A stretch of 64,000 bases of DNA, taken from Collybia mongolica (Eukaryota; Basidiomycota; Agaricomycetes; Agaricales; Clitocybaceae). Below are positions 12,620 through 24,760 of this stretch, one piece after another. The notes below the pieces were generated by a model. That model was not told the DNA's origin and made no database searches. It worked only from the letters and a program-made list of their open reading frames with translations. The translations under genes and the position numbers were made by a program. The stretch covers positions 1,922,001-1,986,000 of the forward strand of contig JAAXNY010000010.1 of assembly GCA_013420905.1 (NCBI GenBank), given 5' to 3'. Position 1 is the first letter of the stretch. Each line of letters opens with the position of its first letter.

Positions 12620-14245
12620 ATGGCTGCACAACTCGAGAACACGTCGGCTGACGCGAAGTGGGGGACGTATATGCCGGGGATATACTTTTCCCGAAAGCCT
12701 CCCCAGCCCCTTGGAACCGTCGTTTTCGACGAAATTGTGGAGAAGGCACGGGAAAAATTGAAAGAATACCCTGGTAAGAGCCAAATGACCACATTCGGAT
12801 TCGGCAATGATGCTCTCCACTGTACCATAGGGGCTTTCCTCTACGCCTATGGTAGTGCAGGGACTAATTCTACCGATCGTAACAATCTTCGAGGATTTGA
12901 ACGATATGGAATCATCCCTCGTATGTTAGTCAACGCGACCACACGCGATCTTTCGGTACGATCAAGCTATCTTATTCACAAATCGTACCCGAAAGCATAC
13001 GATATTTAGACCACGATATTCGGAGTGAAACACTCGGCGCCCATATTTATCGCCCCCATCGGAGTACAAGGCATTTTCCACCCCGACGCAGAGTTTGCAC
13101 CCGCACGGGCTTCGAAGAAGATGGGCGTTCCCTTCATCATGAGCACAGCATCTTCTCGCTCCATGGAGGAGGTGGCAGAGGAGAACGGCGATAATCATCG
13201 CTGGTACCAACTCTACTGGTGAGTTGATATTTTTAATTTCACTCTAAATCAATCACCAATCCTTCGCTGCCAGGCCGCGCACGGATGATGTTACGTTATC
13301 GCTCCTCGGGAGGGCCAAAAAGAACGGTTTTAAAGCTTTGGTCGTAACTCTTGACACAATGACGATCGGATGGAGGCCGCATGACCTTGAGACGGCATAC
13401 ATTCCCTTCGGCCACGGAGTAGGTATTCAGGTTGGTACCTCCGACCCCGTTTTTATGGCTCGTTACAACCGCCAGCCAATAACGAAAGAGCACACTAAGT
13501 TCCCTTATGACTCCAAAGAACTTGATCGCTTGTACTTTGCAGGCGACGAGAAGACTAAAGATGATGTCTTCATGGGCATTGAATGGCTAAAGGAGGTCAA
13601 TTCTGGTATATACCGTGATTGGAAAGACCTTAAGTTCCTACGGGACAACTGGGAAGGCCCCCTGGTCCTCAAGGGAATACAAAGTCTTCAGGTGCGCGCG
13701 TCGGATTCTGTCATGTGTCATTTATGACATATCGGTCCAGGACGCAGAAAAAGCGATTGACAGCGGCGTTGACGGTATAATCGTTTCAAACCATGGTAAG
13801 GGAAAAGGCTGTATCTGGATACGATCGATCTCACAAAGTGCTGTAGGCGGTCGTCAAGTCGATGGGGCAATTCCTTCTATTTACGCCCTTGCAAACATCA
13901 TGAAATCTGCAAAAGTCAGGGAGGCCCAACAGTCTGGGAAGTTCACGGTTCTCTTTGATTCCGGCATCCGCACGGGAAGCGATATAATAAAGGCGATGGC
14001 GCTGGGCGCCCAAGCCGTTTTGAGTAAGTCTTCTTAATCGGGCTCCATTCCGAATCCATTCAAATTTTCCTGCAGTCGGCCGACCGTGGCTGTATGGATC
14101 GATCGTTGGGGGCCAAGCTGGGATTGAGCAGGTTATTCAGCACATATTGGGTGATCTTGATACCACACTCGGTTTATCTGGATACCAGAGCTTGAGTGAC
14201 ATCCAAGGAAAGGGAGAGGAGATCGTACAGAAATTGGACTTGTAA
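12620..14245 (+). CDS. FMN-dependent alpha-hydroxy acid dehydrogenase, lactate 2-monooxygenase-like
   Basis: TIM-barrel flavoenzyme that oxidises 2-hydroxy acids such as lactate. Six exons: 12620-12955, 13010-13218, 13274-13691, 13741-13795, 13847-14023 and 14076-14245. Visible motifs are SAPIFIAPIGVQGIFHPDAE, MSTASSRSMEEVAE, RWYQLYWPR (with the active-site Tyr), LVVTLDTMTIGWRPHDLE, the FMN-contacting Lys in GPLVLKGIQS, and the catalytic His-Arg signature VSNHGGRQVDGA, created across the 13796-13846 intron. FDSGIRTGSDIIKAMALGA and VLIGRPWLYG form the phosphate site. All expected catalytic residues are present, so the enzyme should be active. The long insert with GHGVGIQVGTSDPVF after strand 4 favours the lactate-monooxygenase-like subgroup over glycolate oxidase or cytochrome b2, and there is no heme domain. 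Confidence 0.9.
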
Positions 14246-15011
14246 GAGTGGTGTCGAAATTGAATGTACAAATGCTAGCGTTCAGGATAGTGAGACGAAG
14301 TTGAGGTGCTTTCATGCCAAATAGATTCCATGGGAAGTCCCAGAGACTGATGGAGGAATCATACATGCGATAATCTGAGAGGTTCCGTTCAACCCACTGG
14401 ACCCGGAGATAACGATAGAAGATCCCTGATCAGGCCTTATGGTCTTACAAATAGGTTTCTGTATGGTTTCGAGAACTGTTCAGGGGATTTGGAGTAATGA
14501 TGACTTTGTTACCCACCAACATTTCTCTAGAGCATCGAGATCCAAATTTTGAGGAAATTGAGTTGAAGTGTCACATGGCACTCGTGTCGCGTTTAACAAC
14601 ACATGTCCAAGGTCGCCAGCGATGGTGGAGAAGCTCTCGGATGTCATGGTTGTTTGAACAGATGACGGCAGAGGAAAAATTGTCATAAAATAGTGTCAGA
14701 AGTGTTGGAAACACATGTGATAGACAGGAAGATATCTAGAATATACCATTCCCACGAGTGTATTGTATAGTGGACAGTGGTATTGGATCGATATCATGTC
14801 ATATAGAAAATTTTTCACAACACCAAAGATCAGTCTTGCAAAGTCCCATTTTGGTACCCAGGGTCGATGAATCGAAGAGGTAACAAGGATGAATCCAGGG
14901 CAGGTTATCCACGCGGGGAATGATGTTCGTCTATGTATGGGGCAGTCATTGCTTCGAGAGAAGAATAATTTAACAAACAGTGTTCGGCTCAAAGAGCGTC
15001 GGTAAGTTCTA
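14246..15011. other. Convergent intergenic region
   Basis: 766 bp between the 3' ends of the FMN oxidase and ALG11. No supported gene; open frames of 60-80 codons on both strands show no family resemblance. Confidence 0.5.
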
Positions 15012-17016
15012 TCACCTATTAGCAAGCCAGTCCTTCCATCCGCTTGAGTTCCACCCCTTTTCAAACTCTTCTGCGGAGAAGCGCTGCACAGCCCATGCCC
15101 TAGCTCGTCTCCGCAGTGCCAGCTCTTCTCCAATGGAAAGAGTTAGAGCAGTATGGAGTGCAGCCGCAAATGTATCCGGGGATAGAGCGTGGAAGCCTGA
15201 GGGTAGAACAAGATAAATAAGACCCTGGATCGGGCAAGAACGAGAAAAACGGAACATACCTGTAGGCTTCCCATTGACGGGAACCACGATATCTTTCAAT
15301 GGGCCGCCAGATGCATGTGTCACTGGGATTACGCCCGCAGCCTTCCGTTACAAATACAACAAGGAGGGGGAAATGTGGGAGGGTGGTCTTCAGGTGCAAG
15401 AAAAAAAAACGCACCATAAACTCAACAACGTTGATACCAAAGTGTTCGTCAATCATTGTACTAAGTCCGATGCTAGACCTCGACAGCCATTGGAGCATGT
15501 CTCGGTAAGATGCATTGACGACAAATTGTGTATAAGCCTGCATTACCAGATCAGATCAGGTGAACCACGAGACTTCCTCCTGAATTTGAGGAAAGTATAC
15601 CTCAATTCCGAGTTCCTTGGTTAGCGACCGCAGCCCTTCGACACGCGCGGCATCTTCCGCATTCCGACTACCTCCCACCAAGACCAATTTGACGCTCTTA
15701 CCATGTGTTTTGAGATATTCCGGATGATGTCTAAGGAGTCTTGCAAATGCATGTAATTGTGTGGCATGATCCTTTTCGGGCCTAGTCAATTAGTTTAAAT
15801 TAGGTTTACGGATAAGAAATCGAGCGACAGTACCGGAATTGTGCTAGGCTCAAAATAACGCGTTCGCGACCTTCAACGGAAAATTGGGCCATCTCTCTAG
15901 TGTCACAAGGTGGGTAAACGATCTGGGCAATTCTGATCCCCGCGTCGTGGGTAACAAGTCTCAGAAGGGCGAGCGGGGGAAGGCAGTGAACGAATTCCAA
16001 GAATGGGTCAGAATGCTGTAAAACTAAATCCACATGGTTTCTGGTCCATGAGGAATTGACCATAACGAATGACGCGTTTCGGAGCGAGAGAGCATAGTAA
16101 TACATGAAAACTCGATAATACCTGGATGGGTACAATAAACATTCGTAGGTTAAGCTGATAGTACACGTACAAAAGCTTCCCCCAAGTGAGGATTGATGAT
16201 GAAGAGATGTTACCAGCATTTGTATGACCTTGCTTCCGCGATCTTACTCGGGCGAGCATGTCGGTGCTGATCGTCGGATAATGGATGTATGCACCAACGG
16301 GGATTCCCCCTAGCAATGACACAACGTGGAAAGTAAACGCGTATCCCATGGTGTCTATAAAGGATGAGCATCAGCGTGGCTAATGCGTGACATTTAGGTG
16401 CCCTGACCGATGTAAAGATCAGGAACAAGTTGTGACATGGCTTCCCAACCAAGAAACATCGAGCCTATGCTCTGGCCCACAAGGGTAAAGCGGGGCCACG
16501 TCGAATCTTCCACCAACCATCGTGAACGGAGGAAAACGAAGTGGAGGGTTGTCGGATTCAAGGCGATGTTAAACCGAGCCTGGTTATGTGAACGGCTTCA
16601 TAAACAGGTTATGTGGTACATTGTCTTGAGAATCAATCACCTTAACTTTATCAATGATATTTTGCTTGGAGGCATCGACGTCGCCAGTATACACGACACT
16701 GACTATATCGGGTTCGGTGCGCTGCAGGGCCGCGATCGCTGTCCAGAGAACGCGTTCGCCCCCTCCGCCGGCATTGCTTCAATCAACTGAGTAGAATCAA
16801 AAGGCGCAGCACAACAGGCAGGAGATGTTATACGAACCAGTACGGATGAAAAAAGCCCACTAGGCGCTTGTGTTGTGCCTTTCCCAACCCAAGCCCGGAG
16901 AGAACGGCTAACCTTTTTTTGCAATTTTGTGAACGCAAACGGTGGGCATAGAGGGTGAAGAGCGACACAGGTCCAAGGAGAGCAAACGTGAATAAGAACA
17001 GAAAACTGGATATCAT
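15012..17016 (-). CDS. ALG11: ALG11 alpha-1,2-mannosyltransferase
   Basis: GDP-Man:Man3GlcNAc2-PP-dolichol alpha-1,2-mannosyltransferase, which adds the fourth and fifth mannoses on the cytosolic ER face. The start at 17016 gives an N-terminal membrane anchor ([20 protein letters not shown]). Blocks in order are [10 protein letters not shown] joined to [112 protein letters not shown] and the EX7E motif [11 protein letters not shown]. The nucleotide-sugar end [17 protein letters not shown] and a C-terminal helix follow. About eight exons are needed. The first intron (16777-16837) uses a GTTCGT donor yet restores the invariant [15 protein letters not shown]. An upstream Met (17073) would add 19 residues. 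Confidence 0.92.
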
Positions 17017-17746
17017 GGAAGTTTCGAGGCAACGTGGTTGGGCGTGAGAAGAAAAAGCTGGGCTGGAAAACAAAAATACCTTCCGTTGCTGATTGGCTTC
17101 GTCCTGTTCATCTTTCCAACCAAAAAAACGAAAAAGCCCAACAATACACAGCCTTACACAGCCTCGGTTCTGACTCGACAGGCTCTCGGACGCGCAACGG
17201 GTACCAATCAGTTTAAAATTCCGGATTCTTATTTGCCTATGTCCTCATGCCAAAAAAAAAAAAAGAAGAAAAAGGAAAAAGGGAAGAGAAACACAATGGT
17301 ATCTGTCTAATACACACAGCCACAGATCTATATTCGAATAAACCTGTACATGGCCTCTTTACCGGCCAGCACCAGCAACTTGGTTGATTTCAGTGCTAGG
17401 CAATCTAGATAAAGACCCGACCAATATGTGCCCGTCATGGATTATCTTGGGATCAATCTACTTAGATTAATCACAAATCTCAGCTGGAATAATCTATTCC
17501 ACTAATTAATCGCTCAGCTTGCTTACATCCCGGGATTGCCAAGCCAGATATCGAATACCCTTATATAACTCTTTCGCAATAGCGCCTTCCCAACTCTACT
17601 TCCAACTCGACGTCCTCTCCCTACACATCACTCCAAAAAGATATTTCTATCTGGGTAGGTAACAGCACCTTCTCCTAGGGAAATGCTTCGCCTGATGCCG
17701 TAGTTGTTCCCTCATCTAACTTTCACCCCAACCCACACTAGCCCCC
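17017..17746. other. Divergent intergenic region
   Basis: 730 bp between ALG11 (-) and the small membrane protein gene (+). It contains an A-rich tract (about 17252-17281) and an AT-rich block near 17460-17510. No supported gene. Confidence 0.5.
17572..17578 (+). promoter_or_regulatory. Possible TATA box
   Basis: TATATAA about 170 bp upstream of the ATG at 17747, followed by a pyrimidine-rich stretch (17585-17650). A long 5' UTR would be implied. Confidence 0.35.
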
Positions 17747-18272
17747 ATGATCGACACCCAGACCCTCATCATTTGGATGCTGCAAATATCCTTTTACGAG
17801 ACTCTTCACGTCCAAGCCGTCAACGTCGTCTCCATTGCCTCGCGAGGCATTGGCATGGCTGCGAACGACTTCGTCACTTGGGATGTTGTCGGTCGGAATT
17901 TGGTTGTCGACGACGACAATGATAACGGGAGTAGCGTGTCCCACAAAGTAATGCAAGCCATTGTAGTAGTACTCGGTACGTATCGTCCATGTGAGTTAGT
18001 GTGGCGCAACCACTGACATTGGCACAGTCTTGTTTCTCTTGTTTCTTTTTGCGCTGTTTCTCTTCCGCAAACATAGACTTAGACGTCTACAACAAAGGTG
18101 GCAACTTCGTCCGACCCTGCGCGTAGCCCCCCTCAGCCAAACCTTTCATGACTCATCTGCACATTTGATGAGTGAAATACCCATCGCACCTCCGCCTACC
18201 TTGCCCAAGAACACTTATCGAACGGAGGGCCATTATTACGAAGCCCCTTCGCGTCAATTCTCACATCTCTGA
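17747..18272 (+). CDS. Small single-pass membrane protein of unknown function
   Basis: Two exons, 17747-17975 and 18028-18272, joined in phase to give 157 residues. Residues 1-20 are mildly hydrophobic (MIDTQTLIIWMLQISFYE) and may be a weak signal sequence. An acidic stretch VVDDDNDNG precedes one strong transmembrane helix spanning the splice junction (MQAIVVVLVLFLLFLFALFLF). A positively charged stop-transfer block, RKHRLRRLQQRW, and a Pro-rich C-terminus (SEIPIAPPPTLPKNTY) follow, suggesting type I topology. The intron (GTACGT to GGCACAG, 52 nt) sits inside the membrane helix and keeps frame, which argues for a real gene. No family recognised. Confidence 0.6.
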
Positions 18273-18893
18273 GAGGAGGAACAGACCACAGATACATTGC
18301 ATCATTCCTTTACGCCTATCTCTTTCCTTCCATTTCTATTTTATTGTATCAATATCTCGAATCTCTTTCAACTCGCAATCCTGCTGTGTTCATTCTACCC
18401 TTTTGTATGTACCTTTATCATCATACAGTACACTAATCGAGACTTGCCATGACATTCGATCAGCGTTCTTTTGTCATTCATTTCTGAGTCTTCGACGAGC
18501 CGCCGAGGTATCTACACATAGTTACCTGAGTTGACATGTAAGGAGTTAGACGGAAACGGCGAATGCAAGCGACGATCGTTGTCCCAGATACGACCTGCAA
18601 GCCGAAGGGAAACAGTATACCATTCTGACGCCGGCCGTGCAGCACTCACACTGAGAGTGCCGTCACTAATTAACCAACACTGGCAAGGGCATTCCGATTT
18701 GTGACATGTGTTTATTTAAATGCGTGACAGCTGGAGATTGCTCGAATTGGTCACAACGTTAAGGTCTTATTTTTTTCTCTCCGCCTTGAACAGGGTCCCT
18801 ATAAACGTTACTGCTGACCCAGAGGCCACTTGATAACAGCGAGGAGCTCAAAATTCATATACAAACAATTCACTCCCCATAAATACGTCCAGG
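18273..18893. other. Intergenic region upstream of MSP1
   Basis: 621 bp, pyrimidine-rich at the left end, with no supported gene. Confidence 0.5.
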
Positions 18894-20393
18894 ATGGTCA
18901 CTTCAGGGACCAAACGTGCAATGTTAGATGGTGAGGCCCTCACTTTAAAAATGCAACGAACGATGCTAAATGATAGCTCAGTTGCTTTGTTCATCGCATC
19001 TCAAGTGCGTACTATCTTCCTTACTTGAAGTCGTCGTTGAAGATCTATGTAAGGCAGCTTTGTATTACACCATGCGAGTGAGTGCCAAAAGCTTCATGAC
19101 TTACCTCTCTGACCAGGATGCGACTAGTGGGTACTAGATAGCGTTTCACCGGACAAGAAAGGGAATATAAAGGCCAAACAGCTGGAGGCCTTGAAGCGGC
19201 TAGGTCATGCGGACCTAAAGCTTGACGAATATGAACGTGCGCAGGTCTTTGCTGAGCGTTTGGTTGGTTCCTAAGAGCGTTTTATCGTTTTCAGGGACAG
19301 TAGCAAATGAAGTAATACATCCAGATGACATTCATGTCCAATTCAGTGGTGTGTCGGCTTTTTCTGTATGTGACCTGGCCAGCGGATAACTTTTTACTAT
19401 ACCAGACATTGGAGGTTTAGACCCAATCATATCCTCTCTCCGCGAATCTATCATATATCCCCTCTTATACCCTAACTTATTCACTTCCTCCTCGTCCCTG
19501 CTTGGCGCGCCGAAAGGTGTTCTTCTCTTTGGCCCACCCGGATGTGGAAAAACTATGTTGGCGAAGGCTCTGGCCAAGGAGTCCGGGGCGACTTTTATCA
19601 ACATCGCGGCCTCCGTTCTGACTAATAAATGGTATGGAGAATCAAACAAACTTGTAGCGGGCTTGTTCAGCCTAGCCCGAAAGACACAACCAAGTATTAT
19701 CTTCATTGACGAGATTGACTCATTCTTGAGAGAAAGAACGAAAGGTGACCATGAAGTTACTGGAATGATGAAGGCAGAATTCATGACGTGAGTGCTCTGG
19801 TCTGTAAGAGGGTTTGCGTGGGTTGATTTGACCCCTAGATTATGGGATGGACTACTTTCAGCCCCAGACAGAATTCTTGTCCTTGGCGCTACGAACCGAC
19901 CAAATGATATTGATGCTGCCATCCTCCGCCGAATGCCCAAACGATTTGCAGTTCAGTTGCCAAACTTTGACCAACGATTGAAAATTCTTTCCCTGGTGCG
20001 TCTGTTCTTCAAATACCGCTCGAATTCCGAATTATCCAATACGACAACCTTTTCAGATGCTACAAGACACTAAATTAGCCCCGGAATTCAACATGTCAGC
20101 TTTGGCGGAGCTCTCGGAAGGACAGTCCGGTTCTGACCTGAAGGAAATGTGTCGAAACGCCGCTATGGTGCCTGTCCGTGAGTATGTTCGTGGGGCAGCA
20201 GTGAACCAGGAGAGCCTGGCTAAGGGCCAATTGGAGGTGCGAATGCAGATTCTTGTCAAAAGGATTATAACCAACGATTGGGCTTTCAAATCAGGGTTTC
20301 AATTTACGACCGTTGGCTCTCGAGGATTTCTTCGCATATGACGGGACAAGTCAGCTGCCTGATGTGAATGAAGATCGAACACAGATTGATTAG
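18894..20393 (+). CDS. MSP1: AAA-ATPase MSP1/ATAD1, mitochondrial outer-membrane extractase
   Basis: Membrane-anchored AAA protein that pulls mislocalised tail-anchored proteins out of the mitochondrial outer membrane and peroxisomes. The N-terminus encodes a short head and one membrane helix (SVALFIASQ spliced to [14 protein letters not shown]), then [20 protein letters not shown] and [11 protein letters not shown]. The AAA core has [20 protein letters not shown], Walker A GPPGCGKT, pore loop [10 protein letters not shown], Walker [12 protein letters not shown] and sensor-1 [14 protein letters not shown]. The arginine region is [14 protein letters not shown], and [19 protein letters not shown] follows. 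The C-terminal [15 protein letters not shown] needs the intron at about 20238-20297. About eight exons; the first acceptors were chosen to preserve the membrane helix. End TAG at 20391-20393. Confidence 0.92.
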
Positions 20394-21274
20394 GCTTCTG
20401 GGCCTGCACGGGCGTATTTGAGCTCTTGCATTTATAGACACCCTACATTATATTCGTGGTATGTTTGATCTATTGTAGCATTAGAATTCCGCTCAAGAAA
20501 CTTGAGCCAAGATAGTCAAAAACTTCAACCACAAAAACTCACCTCGGTTACCCTACGCGCGCTAGCTTCATCTTAGAAGTGCATTGTCGTCTTGCTTATC
20601 GGCGCTCTCATATTATCGGGAAGAAATATTTAGTACAGAGTCATAGCCCTCAATCCCCTGTACCGAACATATAGGAGCCCCATGTCGGCCCACGGGGGAC
20701 ATCATCTAGAAGATCAATTGACTGTCACTAAGATTTTGTTCTGTATAAACATGTATATATTGCATAGCATGACAATTACCTCCGCACAAATATTCAACAC
20801 TCAAGGCATTTAAGTTTAAGATCCACTGCCCCGATTCCAAAAAAGTACGACATTCTCTTCCCGACAACCGCAGATGCATCAGTATTTACCGCAAATGATA
20901 CACTGACTTGTAACAAGAAGGGACAGGTGCCCAAGTGGCAATGGTTGGGTCCGCGACGAAGGACTGCAAATAACTAGTTACGCTAACCACATGCAGACAG
21001 AAAGAAAAGCCCACTTACGCAACGGTTAAAGGATTTGCGAACCCACGGGATCATCCACTTATAACATTCAATCAAACATACATATTTTTCAATACCTGGG
21101 CTAAAGATTCAAAATAAAAGAGGCACCGCAAAGAGGGGAGATTGATCACAATCCTCAGGCTTGTGACCTCACAATATGTTTTTTGTAACGAAATCACTTC
21201 TCCCTTGCTCCCAGCCGAAATAATGAACATAAAATACAGAGCGGCAGCACGCACGAAATGCTTGAAAGCCACGC
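20394..21274. other. Convergent intergenic region
   Basis: 881 bp between MSP1 (+) and the carboxylesterase (-). AT-rich, no supported gene or repeat. Confidence 0.5.
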
Positions 21275-23672
21275 TTAAATAGGATGTGCTAGGGTGACAT
21301 TGGTCAAGAAAGCCATTGCTTCTTTCCTGTATGTATCCTGGGTAATGATCTGAGGGATCAAACCATCGAGGAAGGTAAGCAGTTTTGGCGACGAAGTTGT
21401 GTACTTGGGCCATTGAAGGCCACTCTTGCCGTTGGGATCAAGATTAGTTGCGAATCGAATGAGATAGTCGGCCATTTCTCCTCCGCCATAAATGTTTAAT
21501 ATGTCAGAAGCATGAACCTGCAGAAGCATGAAGAATAATCATTTGAAACACATTGTAAATAGAATCTACTCACCGATCCGAGAACTGGCAACGCTTTGAG
21601 ACGTTTGCTCACTTGATAAGGTATATAAGCCTCAGTCAAATGCCCATTAAGGGCTGAGAACTTACAGAAAGCCCATGTATCTTGTTTACCAGAACGATGT
21701 TCAAGGAAGAACCGTCGAGGAGCTTGGAACACCCCATCTCCCTGGAAAGAAGCGATCCGTTTGAACTGTGGGGTGAGAGCGTTGAAGATGCCCGTGCCAT
21801 AAGGAGAACCCTGCGTGATATCTTGAGGATATAGAGAAGTCAACTTGTTTATGTCCGCGTCAGACACGCCGGGCAAGAACGTATTCTTGACGTATGTCTT
21901 CAATTCAGTTTCCGTCCTATGCTCGAAATGTTATTAGTAGCGTACGCGGTCGTAAGAAAACTAACCATACGTGACGTTCAGGGTTGAGAGAGAGAAGAGC
22001 GTCCCCTCGTCATCACAATCACCTGATTTAAGGTGAGAAACGTACAAGGACGAAATGAAGTCCAAAATGAAGTCACTGTACCTGTGATGAAAGGGATATT
22101 AGCCACTTTTCCTTGTTGTACCAATTTTTGAGGATTGTCCGAAAGGAAGACTCCGTCAGCACGGGGCAGCCAGGCCAAAATTAAAGACTGTTGTATATAA
22201 TGATATAAGTCACCAGACCTGCGTAAAGTCGTTGATCATTCCGACCTGGTAGGCAAAGATCCCCGGAGATTTGTTGATTGCAGCCTTCAGCTTCGCATAG
22301 GGGACTGTCCGGAGGCAGGCTAGTGTGTCGGAAGCACCAGAGCATTCAGTTTGAGACACAATTGCATCGTAGTATTGTTGGCCGTTCGTGATGTCTCCGA
22401 CAGGGATTGGCGAGCCAGATTGCATAAAGCCAGCACGGAACAATCCCTCGGTATTACCATCATTGGCCAGCATCTGAAGTGAGACCGAGATTGCGCCCGC
22501 AGATTCACCCCAACTGAGAAGGAATAAAGTAAGTCAAGGCATAGACACTTGAGTGAGGTTTAAATACATCGTGACTTTTGTGGGGTCTCCACCGAACGCA
22601 CCAATATATTTTTGGATCCATCGCAATGCTTCACGTTCTAAACCGGACAGCCTTTAGCAGACTGGCCATACCATACAACGAAAGCCTACGATCTTGTAAT
22701 CCCAGATTGCCAACCCCGGCTTCCTTAACTTCTTTACTAGAGAGGAAACCAAAGCCTGGGCCCAAGAAAATTAGAGGAGCAAACCCGCGGCTTTAAAAAG
22801 CGCACCTGTAACTCTGTCTACCAATATTAGCATGCACATCTGTGGTTAAATGTTGCAGAAAGATCACCTGTAATTCATGCTCACGTATATGACGGGAGAC
22901 CCGATAGCAATCGAGCGGTCCACGATCACACCACCGTCATACCTGCGAGAAAAAACATTGTCCAGTGTGCTAAAGAAACATCGCCGAAAAAGCTGACATT
23001 GAAGTGCTCCCAAGTTCGAATCCACCTTGGACTCATATGAAAAGACCTTCAACAATTGTGACCCATTCGAAGGCTTACCCCCAAAGATCCACTATTCGGA
23101 GTTCACACTAAACACCCATACCAAAATTTACGAGATAAAAACCCACCGCGACCACAGGAAGCTTCGAGGTCGGCGTTGCGGTTGCAGGCTTGAAAACGTT
23201 GATAGTCAGACCTGCATATATTGATAGTAAGATATTGTCAGAGTAATGGAAGTCCCACCCTTACAATCTTCGTCGTCAGGGAAAATCGCGTTGAATATTG
23301 TGTTGACAATGTAGTCAACAGCATCAGCAGCTAAGCCCTCGGGTATAGGTAGATTTACGGCCTGTTGCGGGCAGGATGGGCCAAACGACGTCGCAATAAC
23401 GGTACCGGTGTACGGGGAATTTGGCTGCGGCAAGCGAAACCGTAGATCACCCGTCCTAGCAGGTTGTGCATATGAACGGGACCACGCAAACAGATCTATG
23501 CTTGCGATACTCACGGAGGCTTGGCAAATGGGATGCCTAAGAATTTAGAAACCTTGCCCGAGGTTATACCCGTGAAAGTCGCACTATCCAGCTGGATGGT
23601 GGGTCCAGCCAAAGGAACCGCAATCGACAGGGTTGACTGGATAACGAGAAGGGCTAGGGGATGGAGAAACAT
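21275..23672 (-). CDS. Secreted carboxylesterase/lipase, type B (alpha/beta hydrolase)
   Basis: Extracellular ester hydrolase of the fungal type-B carboxylesterase/lipase family. The signal peptide is MFLHPLALLVIQSTLSIAVP. Blocks in order are KVSKFLGIPFAKPP, GDLRFRLPQP, the DEDC Cys region, an oxyanion segment WIFGGGFELGSTS restored by splicing near 23030-23080, YDGGVIVDRSIAIGSPVIYV and the nucleophile elbow GESAG near 22495-22515. FRAGFMQSGSPIPVGDI, PFITGDCDDEGTLFS (acid region) and a C-terminal catalytic-His segment VHASDILNIYGGGE follow. About 12 short exons are needed. The stop is at 21275-21277. All three catalytic regions are readable, so the gene looks intact. Substrate cannot be told: lipases, cholesterol esterases and feruloyl-type esterases share this fold. 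Confidence 0.88.
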
Positions 23673-23726
23673 TCTGGGATTCGAATGGCGGCCAGTCGAA
23701 TTATAGGTGTCCGGCCATTTCTGTCA

Positions 23727-23734
23727 TCTTTATA
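23727..23734 (-). promoter_or_regulatory. TATA box of the carboxylesterase gene
   Basis: TATAAAGA on the minus strand, about 55 bp upstream of the start codon at 23672. Confidence 0.45.
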
Positions 23735-24006
23735 GCTGACGGTTTGAAGAGAGAACATAAGCATATAGGCATAAATAAACAGCGGTCACGACAAGGGCGA
23801 GAAGACCAAGGCTTCATCGATCATCACGAGTCTATTGTAGCACAAGGTCAAGTGTAGACATGTACATCACGGGAGAGAATTCTCACTGCGTTCAGAAAGA
23901 ACGGCAACATTGTGTTCTCAAGTCAAAATTCTGACAATGCTAGATATGAACAGATCGCCGGCGCGTTCTATGTGTTCCTCCTAGTGTCGCGTGTCCCCCT
24001 GTTGTC

Positions 24007-24032
24007 TTGCGGGGCCCTGCGGGGCCCCGCAA
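24007..24032. repeat. Perfect 11-bp GC-rich inverted repeat (hairpin)
   Basis: TTGCGGGGCCC at 24007-24017 is followed by a 4-nt spacer and its exact reverse complement GGGCCCCGCAA at 24022-24032. TGCGGGGCCC is also directly repeated here. It stands out from the AT-rich surroundings. Role unknown. Confidence 0.7.
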
Positions 24033-24760
24033 ACTCAACTACTTGGTGATCGACCAAGTCGGAATTTGAGGACACCGATCGGATAAACGTTTGGCAAAAG
24101 CGGCCAGAAATCACAAGCTTAAGATAGCCGTGATTTCTCGTAAGTAATATGTGTCGGAATGACCTTCATGTTGTGCCGTTAGAAAGGCCCAATGATGAAG
24201 GGGTGTTTGCTGAGAAGTCGAAACAATATGCCTACACTTTTTATAAACCATCACTTATCTAAAGAGAGATATGTAAGGCAACGATAATCTAGTAACAATA
24301 ATAATTATCCTCAACTCAGGGGGTAGGCGATATTAATTATGGGTCCCCGTTTATACAGTGTTCGGGTTTGCGTATTCTTCGGGGATGCCTGTGTCCTTCT
24401 GATCATTTACCCATGCGAACTTGGATGTAATTCGAAAGGACGATGAGGGTCAAATGGAGGACTGTTGAAAATGTCGCGTGATTCGAAGTGTATCCATGTA
24501 CACGTGTTATTGACCAGAAGATAATTTTCTGAGCCGGATCTTATCTATTCCTGGCTATTCATACTGTATCACCTCTAGGAGTCATTACGATGATGATATC
24601 CTTAGACGTGAAAGAAGAAAACACCATGTTGGCACTGAGTATCTTATGTCCGTGAAACTACGACATCTGTCCTCGTAAAAAAACGTACAGTCCAGATCTC
24701 CACACTCGATACTCTTTCATTCCACCTGCTATTTCAGCATGAAAAATGGTACCATCATGA

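Larger units (their letters stand above)
23673..24760. other. Intergenic region between the two minus-strand hydrolase genes
   Basis: 1,088 bp without a supported gene. Contains the carboxylesterase promoter, a GC-rich perfect inverted repeat at 24007-24032 and, at the right, the 3' UTR of the trehalase gene. Confidence 0.55.

Noticed and set aside
19332..19940. 202-codon minus-strand open frame
   Set aside because: It is antisense to the MSP1 AAA core, whose Walker A and B motifs lie on the plus strand.
23005..23020. tRNA B-box-like sequence GTTCGAATCC
   Set aside because: It lies in the carboxylesterase coding region (the WIFGGGFELGST segment on the minus strand) and no A box or cloverleaf is present.
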